From Castanea sativa (Eukaryota > Streptophyta > Magnoliopsida > Fagales > Fagaceae), in contig NC_134013.1 in assembly GCF_040712315.1 (NCBI RefSeq), positions 2,143,001 through 2,207,000 on the forward strand: a stretch of 64,000 nucleotides of DNA, in the 5' to 3' direction. The notes beneath the pieces are model-generated. The model was not told the DNA's origin. It saw only the letters and a program-made list of their open reading frames with translations, and made no database searches. Position 1 is the stretch's first letter. Each line of letters opens with the position of its first letter. Of this stretch, positions 37,701-49,700 are shown piece after piece. Both the position numbers and the translations under genes were made by a program.

Positions 37701-40700
37701 AAAGGAGAGTTGCCCATACACCATCCGGCAAAAGCCGCCATCCAGAGAGGTGGTACTAGAAGCCGATATGGATGAGGGAGAGGGTTCACACGTTAGTTGT
37801 GAGGGGAATAGTCCAAAGAATGGAGTGGGGATTAATGGTCAAGCGCATGACGGGGTTCAGGAGGAAGTGCATGTAGGTACATACGGTCTGTGGGTTGTCA
37901 TGGCGCGAAGGAAGAATGGTACAAAATCTCAGAGACGTGGAGGGTCCCCACCTAGCCAAGGGAATGTTAGGACTGGGGTCTCTAACGGTAAAGTTATGTT
38001 GGATGGACCAGGCATGCAAGCAAGTGACAGGTCCGAATTTGTTAATGGGCCAGCCAAGGAGAACAAGAGGAAGCTTTCATCACCTCGGGTATTAGAAAGG
38101 GCCCAAGTAGAGAGTGCAATCTAGAAATTAGGTAAGGAGGTTTTGTTTCAGGCCCAACCTAACCCACCCTGAAACAAAGAGTCCATTTTGTCGAGTCTGA
38201 TGTCTAACCAAGGTGAACCAGCTCAGGCTTTATTGAAACAGAACTCTATGAGGGATAAAAAAGGGCTAGCACATCAAAGAGTTTCCCAATACGCTATACC
38301 CAACGCCGTTGACAGTGGGATTGGGAAAGAAACTCTCGGTGAGCACCTAAAGGAAAGCACAGAAGGGCTATGGAAGGAAGGAGGGTCATGTGATGGAGGT
38401 TCAAACAAGGGAGCTGCTGGCGATTTTCAGTTTAATGCCGCTCCCTGGTCAGAGAAGGGCCATAAATTTAGAGGGGGTGATTGTGGAGGATCTCGAGGTA
38501 GTTTTGGCAGAGACACAAGCAAACCCAACTCGAGTTATGGGGTGGTTCAGCAGGGACATGAAGAAGGCATGGACATTCAGATTTCCATTGACAAAGATGA
38601 ATCTGATGGAGTTCTTGTCGAGGAGGAAGATGCTAGAAAGGCAGCCACTTCTCATTCACACCTTGAGTCAGACAAGGGAGGTGCTAGAGCTGACCGGATG
38701 GATTTCGAAGTTGGAGGCGAAGCTGATGCCGCCTTTTGATGTTTGCCCTCCTTCCTTCCTCTGTTTTCCTCATGAATGCAATCACTTGGAATTGTAGGGG
38801 TGCCCTTAAGCCCTCTTTTCAAAATCAAGTTAGGGAGCTGGTTCAAAATCACAATCCAGCTATCTTTGTTGTGATGAAGACCCAGGTTGGAGGGGAAAGA
38901 GCTAGGGAGCTTATTGATAGGCTGCCTTTTGATGGGGATATTCATACGGATACTATTGGTTATGCTGGCGGGTATGGGTACTTTGGAATTCGGATAGAGT
39001 GGAAATGTCTTCACTGTCTAACATTGAGCAAGAAATTCATGTCATGGTTAAGGTATGGTTTTCTAATGCTACTTGGTTACTTTCTGTTGTGTATGCTAGT
39101 TCTAGGAATGCTGAGAGGCAGGTGTTATGGAATAATCTTATGAAAGTTGCTAAGCTCCATAGCTTGCCGTGGGTTATAGCAGGGGATTTCAATGAACCTC
39201 TGTTAGATGATGATAAGTTCGGTGGAAGGGCAGTCAGTGTTAATAGGTATTTATTGTTTAAGGAGTGTCTTGACAAGTGCAATATGATAGATATTGGGTT
39301 CTCGGGTCCTCGTTTCACTTGGACAAATAAGCGGGAAGTCCAAGCTTTTATCCAAGAAAGATTAGATATGTTTTTTGTTAATCCTAGCTGGTGTCTTTTG
39401 TACCCTGAAGCTAGGGTCACTCATCTTACTAGAAGTCATTCTGATCACTATCCAGTGTTGTTAGAGATGTTGCCAAGGGCTACTGGGGTTAAGAAACGGC
39501 CTTTTAGATTCCAAACTTGCTGGCTTTTGGATGCAACCTTTCCAAGCATTATTTCTTAAGCTTGGGGAGGGGGTAGTGGGTTAGCTGAAGCCTTAGGAAT
39601 TTTTTCTAGGAAAGCCGCTACTTGGAACAAGGATTAGTTTGGAAATATTTTTGCTAGGAAAAAAAATCTGATGGCTCGGATCAATGGCATTCAGAGGACT
39701 GTGGCTATTAGGCCTTCTAATTTTCTTCTTAATTTGGAGAAAGAGTTATTGAAGGAACTAGATGTAGTGTTGAATCAGGAGGAGGAGCTTTGGGCTTTGA
39801 AGTCTAGGGTTAATTGGATGATTCAGGGCGACCGTAATACGGCCTTCTATCATGCTTCGACTCTTGTTAGAAGGATAAGGAACCAGATTTTGGCTATTAA
39901 GAATGCCATGGGGGATTGGAATTTTCAGGAGGATGAGGTTAAGAGCTTCATTAGAAGTGGATTTGATAGGATTTATTCTACTTCGCTGACTTGTGCTACT
40001 AGAGTTAATCCTCCTATTTCTCAATGGCAGCCTAGACTCACTGAGGAGGAAAAGGAGAATATTAGTGGTGGTGCAACTGAGGATGAAATTAAAAGTGCTT
40101 TGTGGTCTTTAAAACCCTTTAAAGCTCTTGGTCCAGATGACATTCAGGCAAGGTTCTTCCAAAGGTTTTGGCTGATTTTGGGGCGATCGGTTGTTAGAGA
40201 GGCGCAAAAGATTTTTACTGATAGGAGGGTGCCTGATTATTTGAATAGAACCCATATTGCCTTAATCCCAAAGATCCAAGGTCCGGAAACTTTGGGTAAT
40301 TATAGACCCATAAGTTTATGCAACACCGTGTACAAAGTGGTAACAAAGATTATTGTGACTAGGTTGAGACCGTACCTGGATAAACTCATATCTCCTCTGC
40401 AAACGGCCTTCGTGCCAGGAAGGAAGGGAGTAGATAATGCTATCATTGCGCAAGAGATTATTCATTCTCTTGGTAGGAAGAGAGGGAGAGTGGGTTATAT
40501 GGCTCTAAAAATTGATTTGGAGAAGGCTTATGACAAGCTAGAGTGGAATTTCATTAGGGAAGCTCTCCTTAGGGCCAACCTTCCAGCTGATCTTATTGAC
40601 ACCATCATGAGTTGTGTTTCTACAGTTTCCACTTCAATTTTGTTTAATGGTGAAGATATTGACCCAATTTTTCCATCAAGAGGGATAAGGCAAGGTGATC

Positions 40701-43700
40701 CGCTATCACCTTACCTTTTTATTCTTTGTATGGATTATTTGGGTCAGCTTATTGAGGAGAAGTGTAGTGCTAAGCTATGGAGTCCTGTTAAGGCCTCTCA
40801 AAGTGGCCATGCCTTTTCTCATCTTATGTTTGCTGATGATATCCTCTTTTTTGCTAGAGTTTATGGAACAAATTACTCAGTTATTAGAGATGTGCTTGAT
40901 GAATTTTGTTTACTATCCGAGCAGACAGTTAGTGAGGCTAAATCTAGAGTCTATTGTTCCCCGAATGTGGATAAGGATACTAGGGAGTCTTTATGTGATA
41001 TTCTTGGCTTCAACTCCACCCCTTTTCTTGGTAAGTATCTTGGGTTTCCTTTTAAGTATCCTGGCTCTTCATCTCAAGATTACAACTTCATTCTTGATAG
41101 GGTGAAACAAAAACTTTCGGGGTGGAAGGCAAATTTGATCTCTTTGGCTGGCCGGACTGTCTTGATTCAAGCTTCCTTAACCACTATACCCTCCTACGTT
41201 ATGCAGTGCTCTCACCTTCCTAACAAAATCTTGGAAGGGTTGGATAGGGTAAACCAGAATTTCTTATGGGGGTCATCTGACACTGTTAGAAGAATTCCTT
41301 GGGTTGGTTGGGACAAGGTCACCAAACCCAAGGATGAGGAGGGGCTCGGGCTGTAGTCAGCTAAGGGAAGGAATGTTTCCCTCCTTTCTAAGCTAAATTG
41401 GAGGTTCAATGTAAAGAGAGAGGCTTCTTAGGTTCAAGTGTTGAAGAGGAAGTATTGTAGCTCAAGGAGGAGTAATGCCTTTAACACCAATAAGATTCCT
41501 TGCTCACTTGTTTGGGCTGCAATGAAAAAAGGTATGGATACCTTTAATAGGGGTAGCAGATGGCTGGTTGGTAGGGATAGTAGATTGAGTGTCTGGTATA
41601 GCAATTGGACTCAAAGAAGTCCTCTTAGACAGCTCATTCAGGGTCCTATCACTCAGGAGGATGGTCTATTGGAAATAAAGGAATTCATGTTGGATACGGG
41701 CTTGGACTGGGATAAAATTCCCTTTGAGCTTCCTCTAGAGACTAGGATGATGATACAAGCCATTCCCACTGCCTTCACTAGCAGAGGTGTTGACAAGTTA
41801 GCTTGGGCTGATTCTTCTAAAGGCACTTTTGAGCTAAAGAGTGCATACAAGGTGGCTACGGGCTCCATGGATGCAATCTCTTTTTCAGCTAAATGGATTT
41901 GGAAAGCTGACACGCTTCCTAGAATCAAGACTTTCCTTTGGTTGTGTGCTCATAACAATATTGGGGTTAAGGTGTGCCTTGAGAAAAGAGGGGTAGTTCA
42001 TGATAACACTTGTCCTATTTGTCAAACAGGTTCGGAGACCATTTTGCATGCTCTCCGTGATTGTTCTCATATCAAGCATGTTTGGAATTAGCTAGGCATT
42101 ACTTCCACAAATCATGGTTTTTGGAGAAATGATTTATAGGTGTGGCTGTCTATTAATGGTAAGAATAACTCTACCTTGCTTGCTGCAAACCCTCCATGGA
42201 GGTTCATTTTCCCTTTTTCTATTTGGAATATTTGAAAAAGTAGGAATAGTTTTGTTTTCAATGGCAAGAGTAGAAATCCGAAGTTGGCTGGGGTTATTTT
42301 GAATCAAGCTTGGAATTTATCCACTGTGTATCAGTGCCGAGAGCTCCTATGCCGAGGGTAATAAGAAGTTTTTGTTGGGAAAAACCGCCTGAAGGTTGGT
42401 TAAAGCTTAACGCAGATGGCTCGGCAGAGGAGGGAGGCAGTTTGGCTTGCTGTGGAGGAGTGATTAGAGATGCTAATGGTTATTGGATTAGAGGTTTCAG
42501 CAGAAGGATTGGCACCACTAATAGCTTTGCAGCTGAACTATGGGGGTTGAGGGAGGGCCTTTTGCTTTGTAGAAGTTTAAACATAGCAGCCCTTATGATT
42601 GAGCTTGATGCTGAGTTCATTGTGAGTGTTCTAAAGAATCCTTCCTATTCTAATAATTTCATCTCCCCTATTTTGGATGATTGCAGAGTGTTGATTTCCC
42701 TTATGCACCAGACTCGGATTAAGCATTGTTTTCGCCAAGCTAACTGTTGCACTGATAGACTTGCTAGAATGGGCCACAATCAGGTTTCTGATTTTTTTTT
42801 TTATTTGATAGTCCGCCTGTGGACTTGATTGATATGTATGAGGATGACCTCAATGGGGTGTATTTTAACAGGATATGTCCTAAACCTTTTGTTCCTCTTT
42901 AGTTTTGTTTATAGAATCTTCTTTTACCCAAAAAAAAAAACCATCTTTCCTTATTTGATATCTTTCTTCATCACCCAAATCTCATTCCCGCTAAATTAGC
43001 AACCAACTAGACCCCAAATCTAATTTCTCTTGGTTCCATTTTTCCCTTCAATTTCATCAAGATCACACTTCTTTCAAATCCAACTTCCCCATTTGACAAA
43101 CAAACAAACAAAACTAAACTACACCCATTTTCTATTTTTGTGAAATTTCACGTTTATACACACATATAAACACCAGAACCACATCACTGCCACTATCCCG
43201 ATCTGCCAGCAACCTAGCCACCACCCACACACCGGACCCACGACCCACACCAGAAAAATTCATCCACCACTGCAATAAAATCCCATCAATAAACTAAAGG
43301 AGAAGCTAGCTTCAATGATGGAGTCTCAGTGAAAAGAAACCAGAGGATTTAGGAGAGAAGGAGAGAAAGAGTAATGACACAATAGTTCTAAATTTTTTAG
43401 GTTTACAATTGTGTCATCACATTAAACCAAGAAAGAGAGAGTGTTGAGTAAGAGGAAAGAGAGAATAAAATAAGAATTTTTTAGGTTTACAATTGAGCTA
43501 CAATAGTTTCCAAATTTAAGATCCTACTGTTGCAAAGTTGTAGATTTTTTTAAGTTTACAAGTCCTAAGAGCATTAGCATCCGAGATGCCAAAAAAGCAC
43601 TATTTTACACCCTAAAAACTTACTTTATCGATTTTGCCATCTTATTTTACAAATCTCCCAACATCTCAGTTTCTACTTTTATATACATCATAATAAAATA

Positions 43701-46700
43701 ATATAAACTTCCTAATAAAATAAATATAAAACTACCCTCTCTCTCCTCTCCCCAGACTCATTTCTCTCTTTGTCTCTTTTTCATCTTCCCCAAACCCAAA
43801 CCCAGAAAAGAACAACCCAAATCAAGCCAACCACCAAAACTCAGCTGCTGCCACCACCACCAACAACCACCACATCACCCACACCACCAACCACAACAAC
43901 CACAAATCACCACTAAAAACCTAAAACAAAAAACGACCACAGCCTCACCACAGACTAATGCCACCATGGACTCACCATAGTAAAACCTGCCCCAACCACC
44001 TCAGAAAACCCCTACCACCATGAACCTACAGACCCACGACAACAACCCACCCCACCACCATGACAGCACCCCACAACCACAAACAAAACCCACCTCACCA
44101 CCACAGTAACACCCCAATACCATATGCACAGAAACCGACAAAGAATTTAAAGAAAAATCCACACAAAACCCACAAGCACCGAGCAAACAAATCTAAAAGC
44201 ACAAAAAAGGGAGCTTTTGGATAAATAAAAATAAAAATAAAAAATAGAGAGGGAGAGAACCCACGGAGGCAAACTCCGGCGATCAAAAGCCATGACCCAC
44301 AGCAAGCGAACCCCAGCGAGTGAAAGCCATGACCCACGGCAACAAACCCACATCACCTTCAAGCAAAACATCGCCTTCAAGCTTCATCCAACACCACCTC
44401 CATCGGTTCAACTGCAAGCCCAAGCACTGCCAAAATTATTGAGGTTTATGCCCTAAAATTCAATTTATTGGCATGTCATAAATAATTAAATTATTTAATT
44501 ATATGAGACTATTTATAAATGAACTAATAGGACATTATCATAGTCCATGAGATGCATTGTATGTAATTTATGTGAACAGTCACAGAATATGTAAATCACA
44601 AGTTCCTTGTAAACTCAAAATGTAGTTCGTAGTCAGTGATAAAATTGGGCATTTCGTCTGCGAAGACTATAACACATCGACTAAGATGATTTGTATTGAT
44701 CATGGAAATGGAGACTTCTAGTTGATGTGTTGATGTGTCTTAAGAGTTAAGACACATTGAACTAGACCGCTGTGAGATTAATTATTCAATCAACAACTGT
44801 CACCTGAATAATTAATCTCATGACTTCTAATTTCATAGACTCTCAATCCTGAGAGCGTAGTGGACCTGAGCATGAAATGTAGGTTACTTTGATATATCAA
44901 GAGTGAGATCTAATATTCACGGTCAAAACCTCAGTATGTTGGGTAACCACACGTAGTGTTGAGGGAACACATATTCTCAAGATGGAATCTATAATCTCTT
45001 TTTATAGAGACACGAAATATCCCCTTGAGATAAGTTTAATGGGAAATGGTTATTCAAGCACCCACTTTAGTAAGGAGTTACTAAAGCTTATATTTATTGA
45101 AATTAGATTTCAATAAATGTGAATAATTAAAAAATTAAATCGGGTACTCAAGGATAAAATAGTTGTTTACAAAGTGACAGTTTATTATGACTTTGTTCAC
45201 TATGGATATTTCATGGATGGGTCAAATGATATCATTAGAGTCTTGGGATATAATTTATTAATAAGGCCTAGAATGCAATTATATTTATAAAGTAGTATTA
45301 AATATAATTAATGGTAACTTTGGACTTATCAAGAGTTGACAGAAAAGCGCAAGGCCCATTGGAACTAGTGTCTTATTGGTCCCTTTTGGTCCCACTCCAA
45401 GCCACACACTAAAGCCCAATTGGAAATACCCAATAGGCCAGCCCAATTAGATAATCAGTTAGTTATAAAGGGAGAAATATACATAATTTTTTATCAAAAA
45501 AATGAGAGACATCATTGAAAAATGGTGTGTATGTGTGAGTGAAGCCACTCAATTATTCTCCCGTGGAAACTGATTGAGAGACCACACTTCTTGGGCGTAA
45601 AGTGGAATTGGAGTGAAAATTAAAAGTGTTCCCAAATACTTCTAATCTTTTGTTTTGAATTACACCACACCAAGGTATGCTATGTTGTTCTTAAATTCTA
45701 AAATTTACATAGTGCATGTTATCAATCATGAATGAAATAGATCCATGTTGCTTCCGCTGTGTGTTTTGTATGAGATATAAAACCAAATTTTCCAACAAAA
45801 CAACCCAACACCACTGAAACAACCCAACCCACACCGATACAAACAAGCTTCAACCACCACTGATTCAACCCCAACCACCACCGATTCAAACCCAGCCCAC
45901 AAAGATTCAACAACCCACCAGCCAAACCCACCACCACACAAATCCACTACAAAAATCACCAAATCGATGGGTAGAAATGTCGATTCTCTGTTTTTTATGT
46001 TTTAGCCTCTATAATAATACCGATCCGAAGAAGGAGAAAACCGATCCGAAGAAGGAGAAAAGGAATCCGAAAAGGGAGAATAGGAAGAAGAGAGTCTGAG
46101 TGAGGAAGAGAAGAGAGAGGGAGAGAAGAGTGACTGAGATAGTGCAAAGTCATTGAATGAAGAGAAAGAAGATTAGATTTTTTTTTTAATTAAAATGATA
46201 TTATTTCTTTTTACATCCAAGTGAACAATTGGTTCTATATATAAGAACCAATTGTTCACAGGTTCTAAAAATTTTTAAGAACCCATACTCGAATGGAGCA
46301 ACATTTTCAAGGATTTGGTTGTAAAATAGCAACTGGGGGGTATTTACACCCCCCCAATACTAGTGCTTTAATAATGCATATTTTTTTAGTGGTTGGATGA
46401 TAAAATTTAGCATATCTGGAGTTTTACAACTCCGGATACTGATGCTCTAAGTCACCAATAGTATCAATTGCATAGTTAGGCTTCTATTATATCCGATTTC
46501 ATTATCTCTAAGTTTCTTTAATCACTTCTCCTTGGTTATGCAAAAAATGGACTGCTAAAGTGTTTGAAACAGATAAGGTTAGGTTCAGCATTAACTGGGT
46601 CCAGATCAAGTTTGCTTGCTTTTGATCTCATAGTATTCATTATTGCAAATCCTGTAATTTGACTAAGTCGTGTAGCTAGGTTAAAGTTAGGGGTGTTAAA

Positions 46701-49700
46701 TGGGTGAGTTTGGGTTGGGGTGGGCATAATTGGGTTATGGACATAAAACTCATGTATCCATTATTACCCATTTAACCAATTACTTCTAACCCAAACCTAA
46801 TTATTATGAGTAAATCCCAACCCACCCAATTACCCAATAATCAAAATTACCAAAATGCCTCTAAAACTTGAAAATGACAACAAAAAAAACAAAAACAAAA
46901 AATCCTAAAACCCTCTAAATTTGCCGAATACTCTTAGACCATAAAATGAAAAAACCTAAAAAAATGACAAAAATACCCCTGAAACCTAAAAAAATGACTA
47001 AAAATAGTTAACCGTTAACTATTACTCTCATTTGTTTTTAGAAACACACACACACACAAGGGAGAGAGAATGGAGTTCTAACACAAACTCCACTCAAAAG
47101 TAGAGGTAGAAGCAGAGGACCTAATGATCGGGCTAAGTTCAATAATAGGTCACAAACAAGAGATAAATCTTAGTTTAAGGAAACTAGAGAATGCTTCTAT
47201 TGTGAGAAAAAATTCCACGTAAGAAAAAATTGTTGAAATTGGAATAAAGAACAAACTGAAAGCAAAGATGAAAAGAATGATAGTGAGAAAAATATTACAG
47301 CTACTATGATTGATGAGGATGTTGTGGTGCTTTCTATTGAAGAGCAAAAGTGTGAGCATGTTGCTAATAGTGATATTGAATGCATTGTTAATTTGATAGC
47401 CTCCCACCATGTTATTCCTAAGAAAGGGTTGCTCACCACATACAGAGTGGGGACTTTGGTATTGTGAAGATGGGTATTTCCAGTTGCTCAAAAATTGTGG
47501 GAATTGGCGATGTGTGTATTGAAACCAATGTTTGTAGCACCGTGATGTCAAAGAATGTGTGACATGTTCCAGATTTAAGGATGATTTTTTTTTTTTTTAC
47601 GTTGGCTATGGATCGAGTAGGTTATTGTCACTACCTTGGCAATGGAAGATGGAAACTTACTAAAAGATCATTGGTTGTTGCAAGAGGACATGCATGTTGC
47701 ATATGTACATGACTCATGTAAAGATCCGCATAAGAAAGTGGGTGATATCAGCAATAAGGTGTGCTACAGAAGAGAAGAACACAAAGAGGATAGCCGCATA
47801 GAGAGAAAGATAGGCAAGAGAGAGAGTTGTGCGTGGAGAAAAAAAATAGAGAAGAGAGAGCAAAGTGTTGCCGTCTTTGAGAAAAATAATTAATGTGTGT
47901 GAGAGTAAAGAAAACAAGAAGTTTTTCTTTAGTCGTGAGACATACACTAGAAGATTTATTATTGTATTTGGTGAATCTCAAGTTACACATAAACTTGAGA
48001 ATTATTATAATTGATTTGATAATAGTAAATTGATTCAGAGTTTGTCCCATGATTTTTCTCTTTAAAGAGAAAGAGTTTTCCACGTAAATATTTGTGTTCT
48101 TGTACGTGATTGTTATTTTGAATTGCTGATATTAGTGATAATATTATTTGGGACCTAGCAAGTGGTATCAGAGCCCATGGTATTGTGGGGCAAAAGTGGT
48201 AAGGTTATTGAGGTTCCTTTTCCAATTGGAGTGGGAACGGGGTGTGTATACTTTGAGCCATTTCGCAAATGGAGCAGTAACGGGTCCCCTTCGCAATTGG
48301 AGTGGGTATATTGCACCAAGCAAGCCCATAAAGCTCACACAAATGATCTTGAAAAAGGCCTAACAAAGGAGTATTATTGCCAATGGTGCTAGACAATGGT
48401 AAGGTGTGAGGTTCTTGCATGTGATTGTTATTTGAATTGTTGATATTGGTGATAATATTATTTGGGACCCAGTAAGTGGTATAAGAGCCCATGGTAGTGT
48501 GGGGCAAAAGTGGTAAGGTTATTGAGCTTCCTTTTCCAATCTGAGTGGGAACTCGGTGTGTATACTTTGAGCCATTTTGCAAATGGAGCAGTGATGAGTC
48601 CCCTTCGCAGTTGGAGTGGGTATATTGCATCAAGCAAGCCCATAAAGCTCACACAAATGATCTTGGTAAAGGCCCAACAAAGGAATATTATTGCCAATGG
48701 TGCTAGAAAATGGTAAGGTGTGAGGTTCCATGGAGGATAAAATATGTGCGGGGTTGACATGTGGAAGCCCATGGACGATGCACTAGTAAAGGAAAAAGCT
48801 CATAAGGCTAGGGAGAGTGAGTAGGAATTGTCAATGGCCCATAGAGAGGTCTTGAAACTTATAGAGAGACAAAGAATCACATGTGAAGGGGAGATTGTTG
48901 GGTGTACACGTGTGAGTGAAGTCTCATATTGAATAATGATGAGAAGAATGAGTGGTTAATATAATATAATTGAGGACATATCCATTAGGTTTAGGCTTTT
49001 TGGGCTAAAGTGTCTTTATATGTTATATTAATCACTCAGGGAGTCTCTCCAAGGTGTTTATGTCCCTAACATGATAAGTATGAAGAGATTAGGTGATTTT
49101 TTTTTTTTTTGAGAGAGAGTTTCAACCTATGGCGTCCGCTCCTGACAATAGCTCTTTATTATCAGACCAAAACACCAATCAGTTTTTGGTGTAGGCGGGG
49201 ATTGAACCCTAGATCTTTTATACAACCATCAGAGACTTTACCAGCTGAGCTAACTGGAATCCACGATCTAAACAATAAAATTGACAGAGAAATAATTTAA
49301 TACAAAGTTTTTTTTTAGTATACAAGATAGAAATTCTACTCTAGTCTAATATAAGTGTATATGTGTGTGGAACTTTCTTTTGGAAACTTGAACCCCGGCC
49401 ATTGCCCTCCCTCCATACTTCACAAACACTTATACTTATGGAGTGACCATCGCGCTGAAAGTGCGCGGTAGTAATTTAATACAAAGTTATTGAATCTTGA
49501 GTGGTGTAATTTGAACTCAAGCCCATATTCCCATTTTATGATTTGAATCTAAAAGTAACGGTGCCAATTCCTAAGAACTAAGTCCATATTTCCCCTTATC
49601 AGTAGAAGTAAAAGTTGTTTGTTTTACAATTTGTTTATGGAAAGTTAATCAATCAAATACAGTTTGCAGGTTCGAGCAATGGAGAAGGATGTGGAATCAT

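Larger units (their letters stand above)
36791..42937 (+). mobile_element. Full-length but inactive LINE (plant L1 type)
   Basis: A 6.1 kb element in the sense orientation of gene A intron 4. It is bounded by a 15 bp target duplication with one mismatch (aaaccatctttcttt at 36776-36790, aaaccatctttcctt at 42938-42952) and ends in an A-run (42931-42940). It carries ORF1 (DUF4283-type domain and broken zinc knuckle) and ORF2 (endonuclease, reverse transcriptase, zf-RVT, RNase H). Both frames contain several stops, and ORF2 also has frameshifts, so it cannot move on its own. Unit 2 lacks it. Confidence 0.92.

Noticed and set aside
44001..44380. Overlapping Cys/Trp/Gly-rich minus-strand frames
   Set aside because: By-products of ccaccac-rich repeat DNA inside the PIF-like element.
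47714..48083. Minus-strand frames of 77-111 codons
   Set aside because: Antisense of LTR R/U5 sequence rich in gagaga tracts.
48148..48772. Several frames with repeated peptides on both strands
   Set aside because: They come from the 315 bp tandem repeat in the copia remnant, and the repetition reflects DNA duplication rather than a protein repeat.
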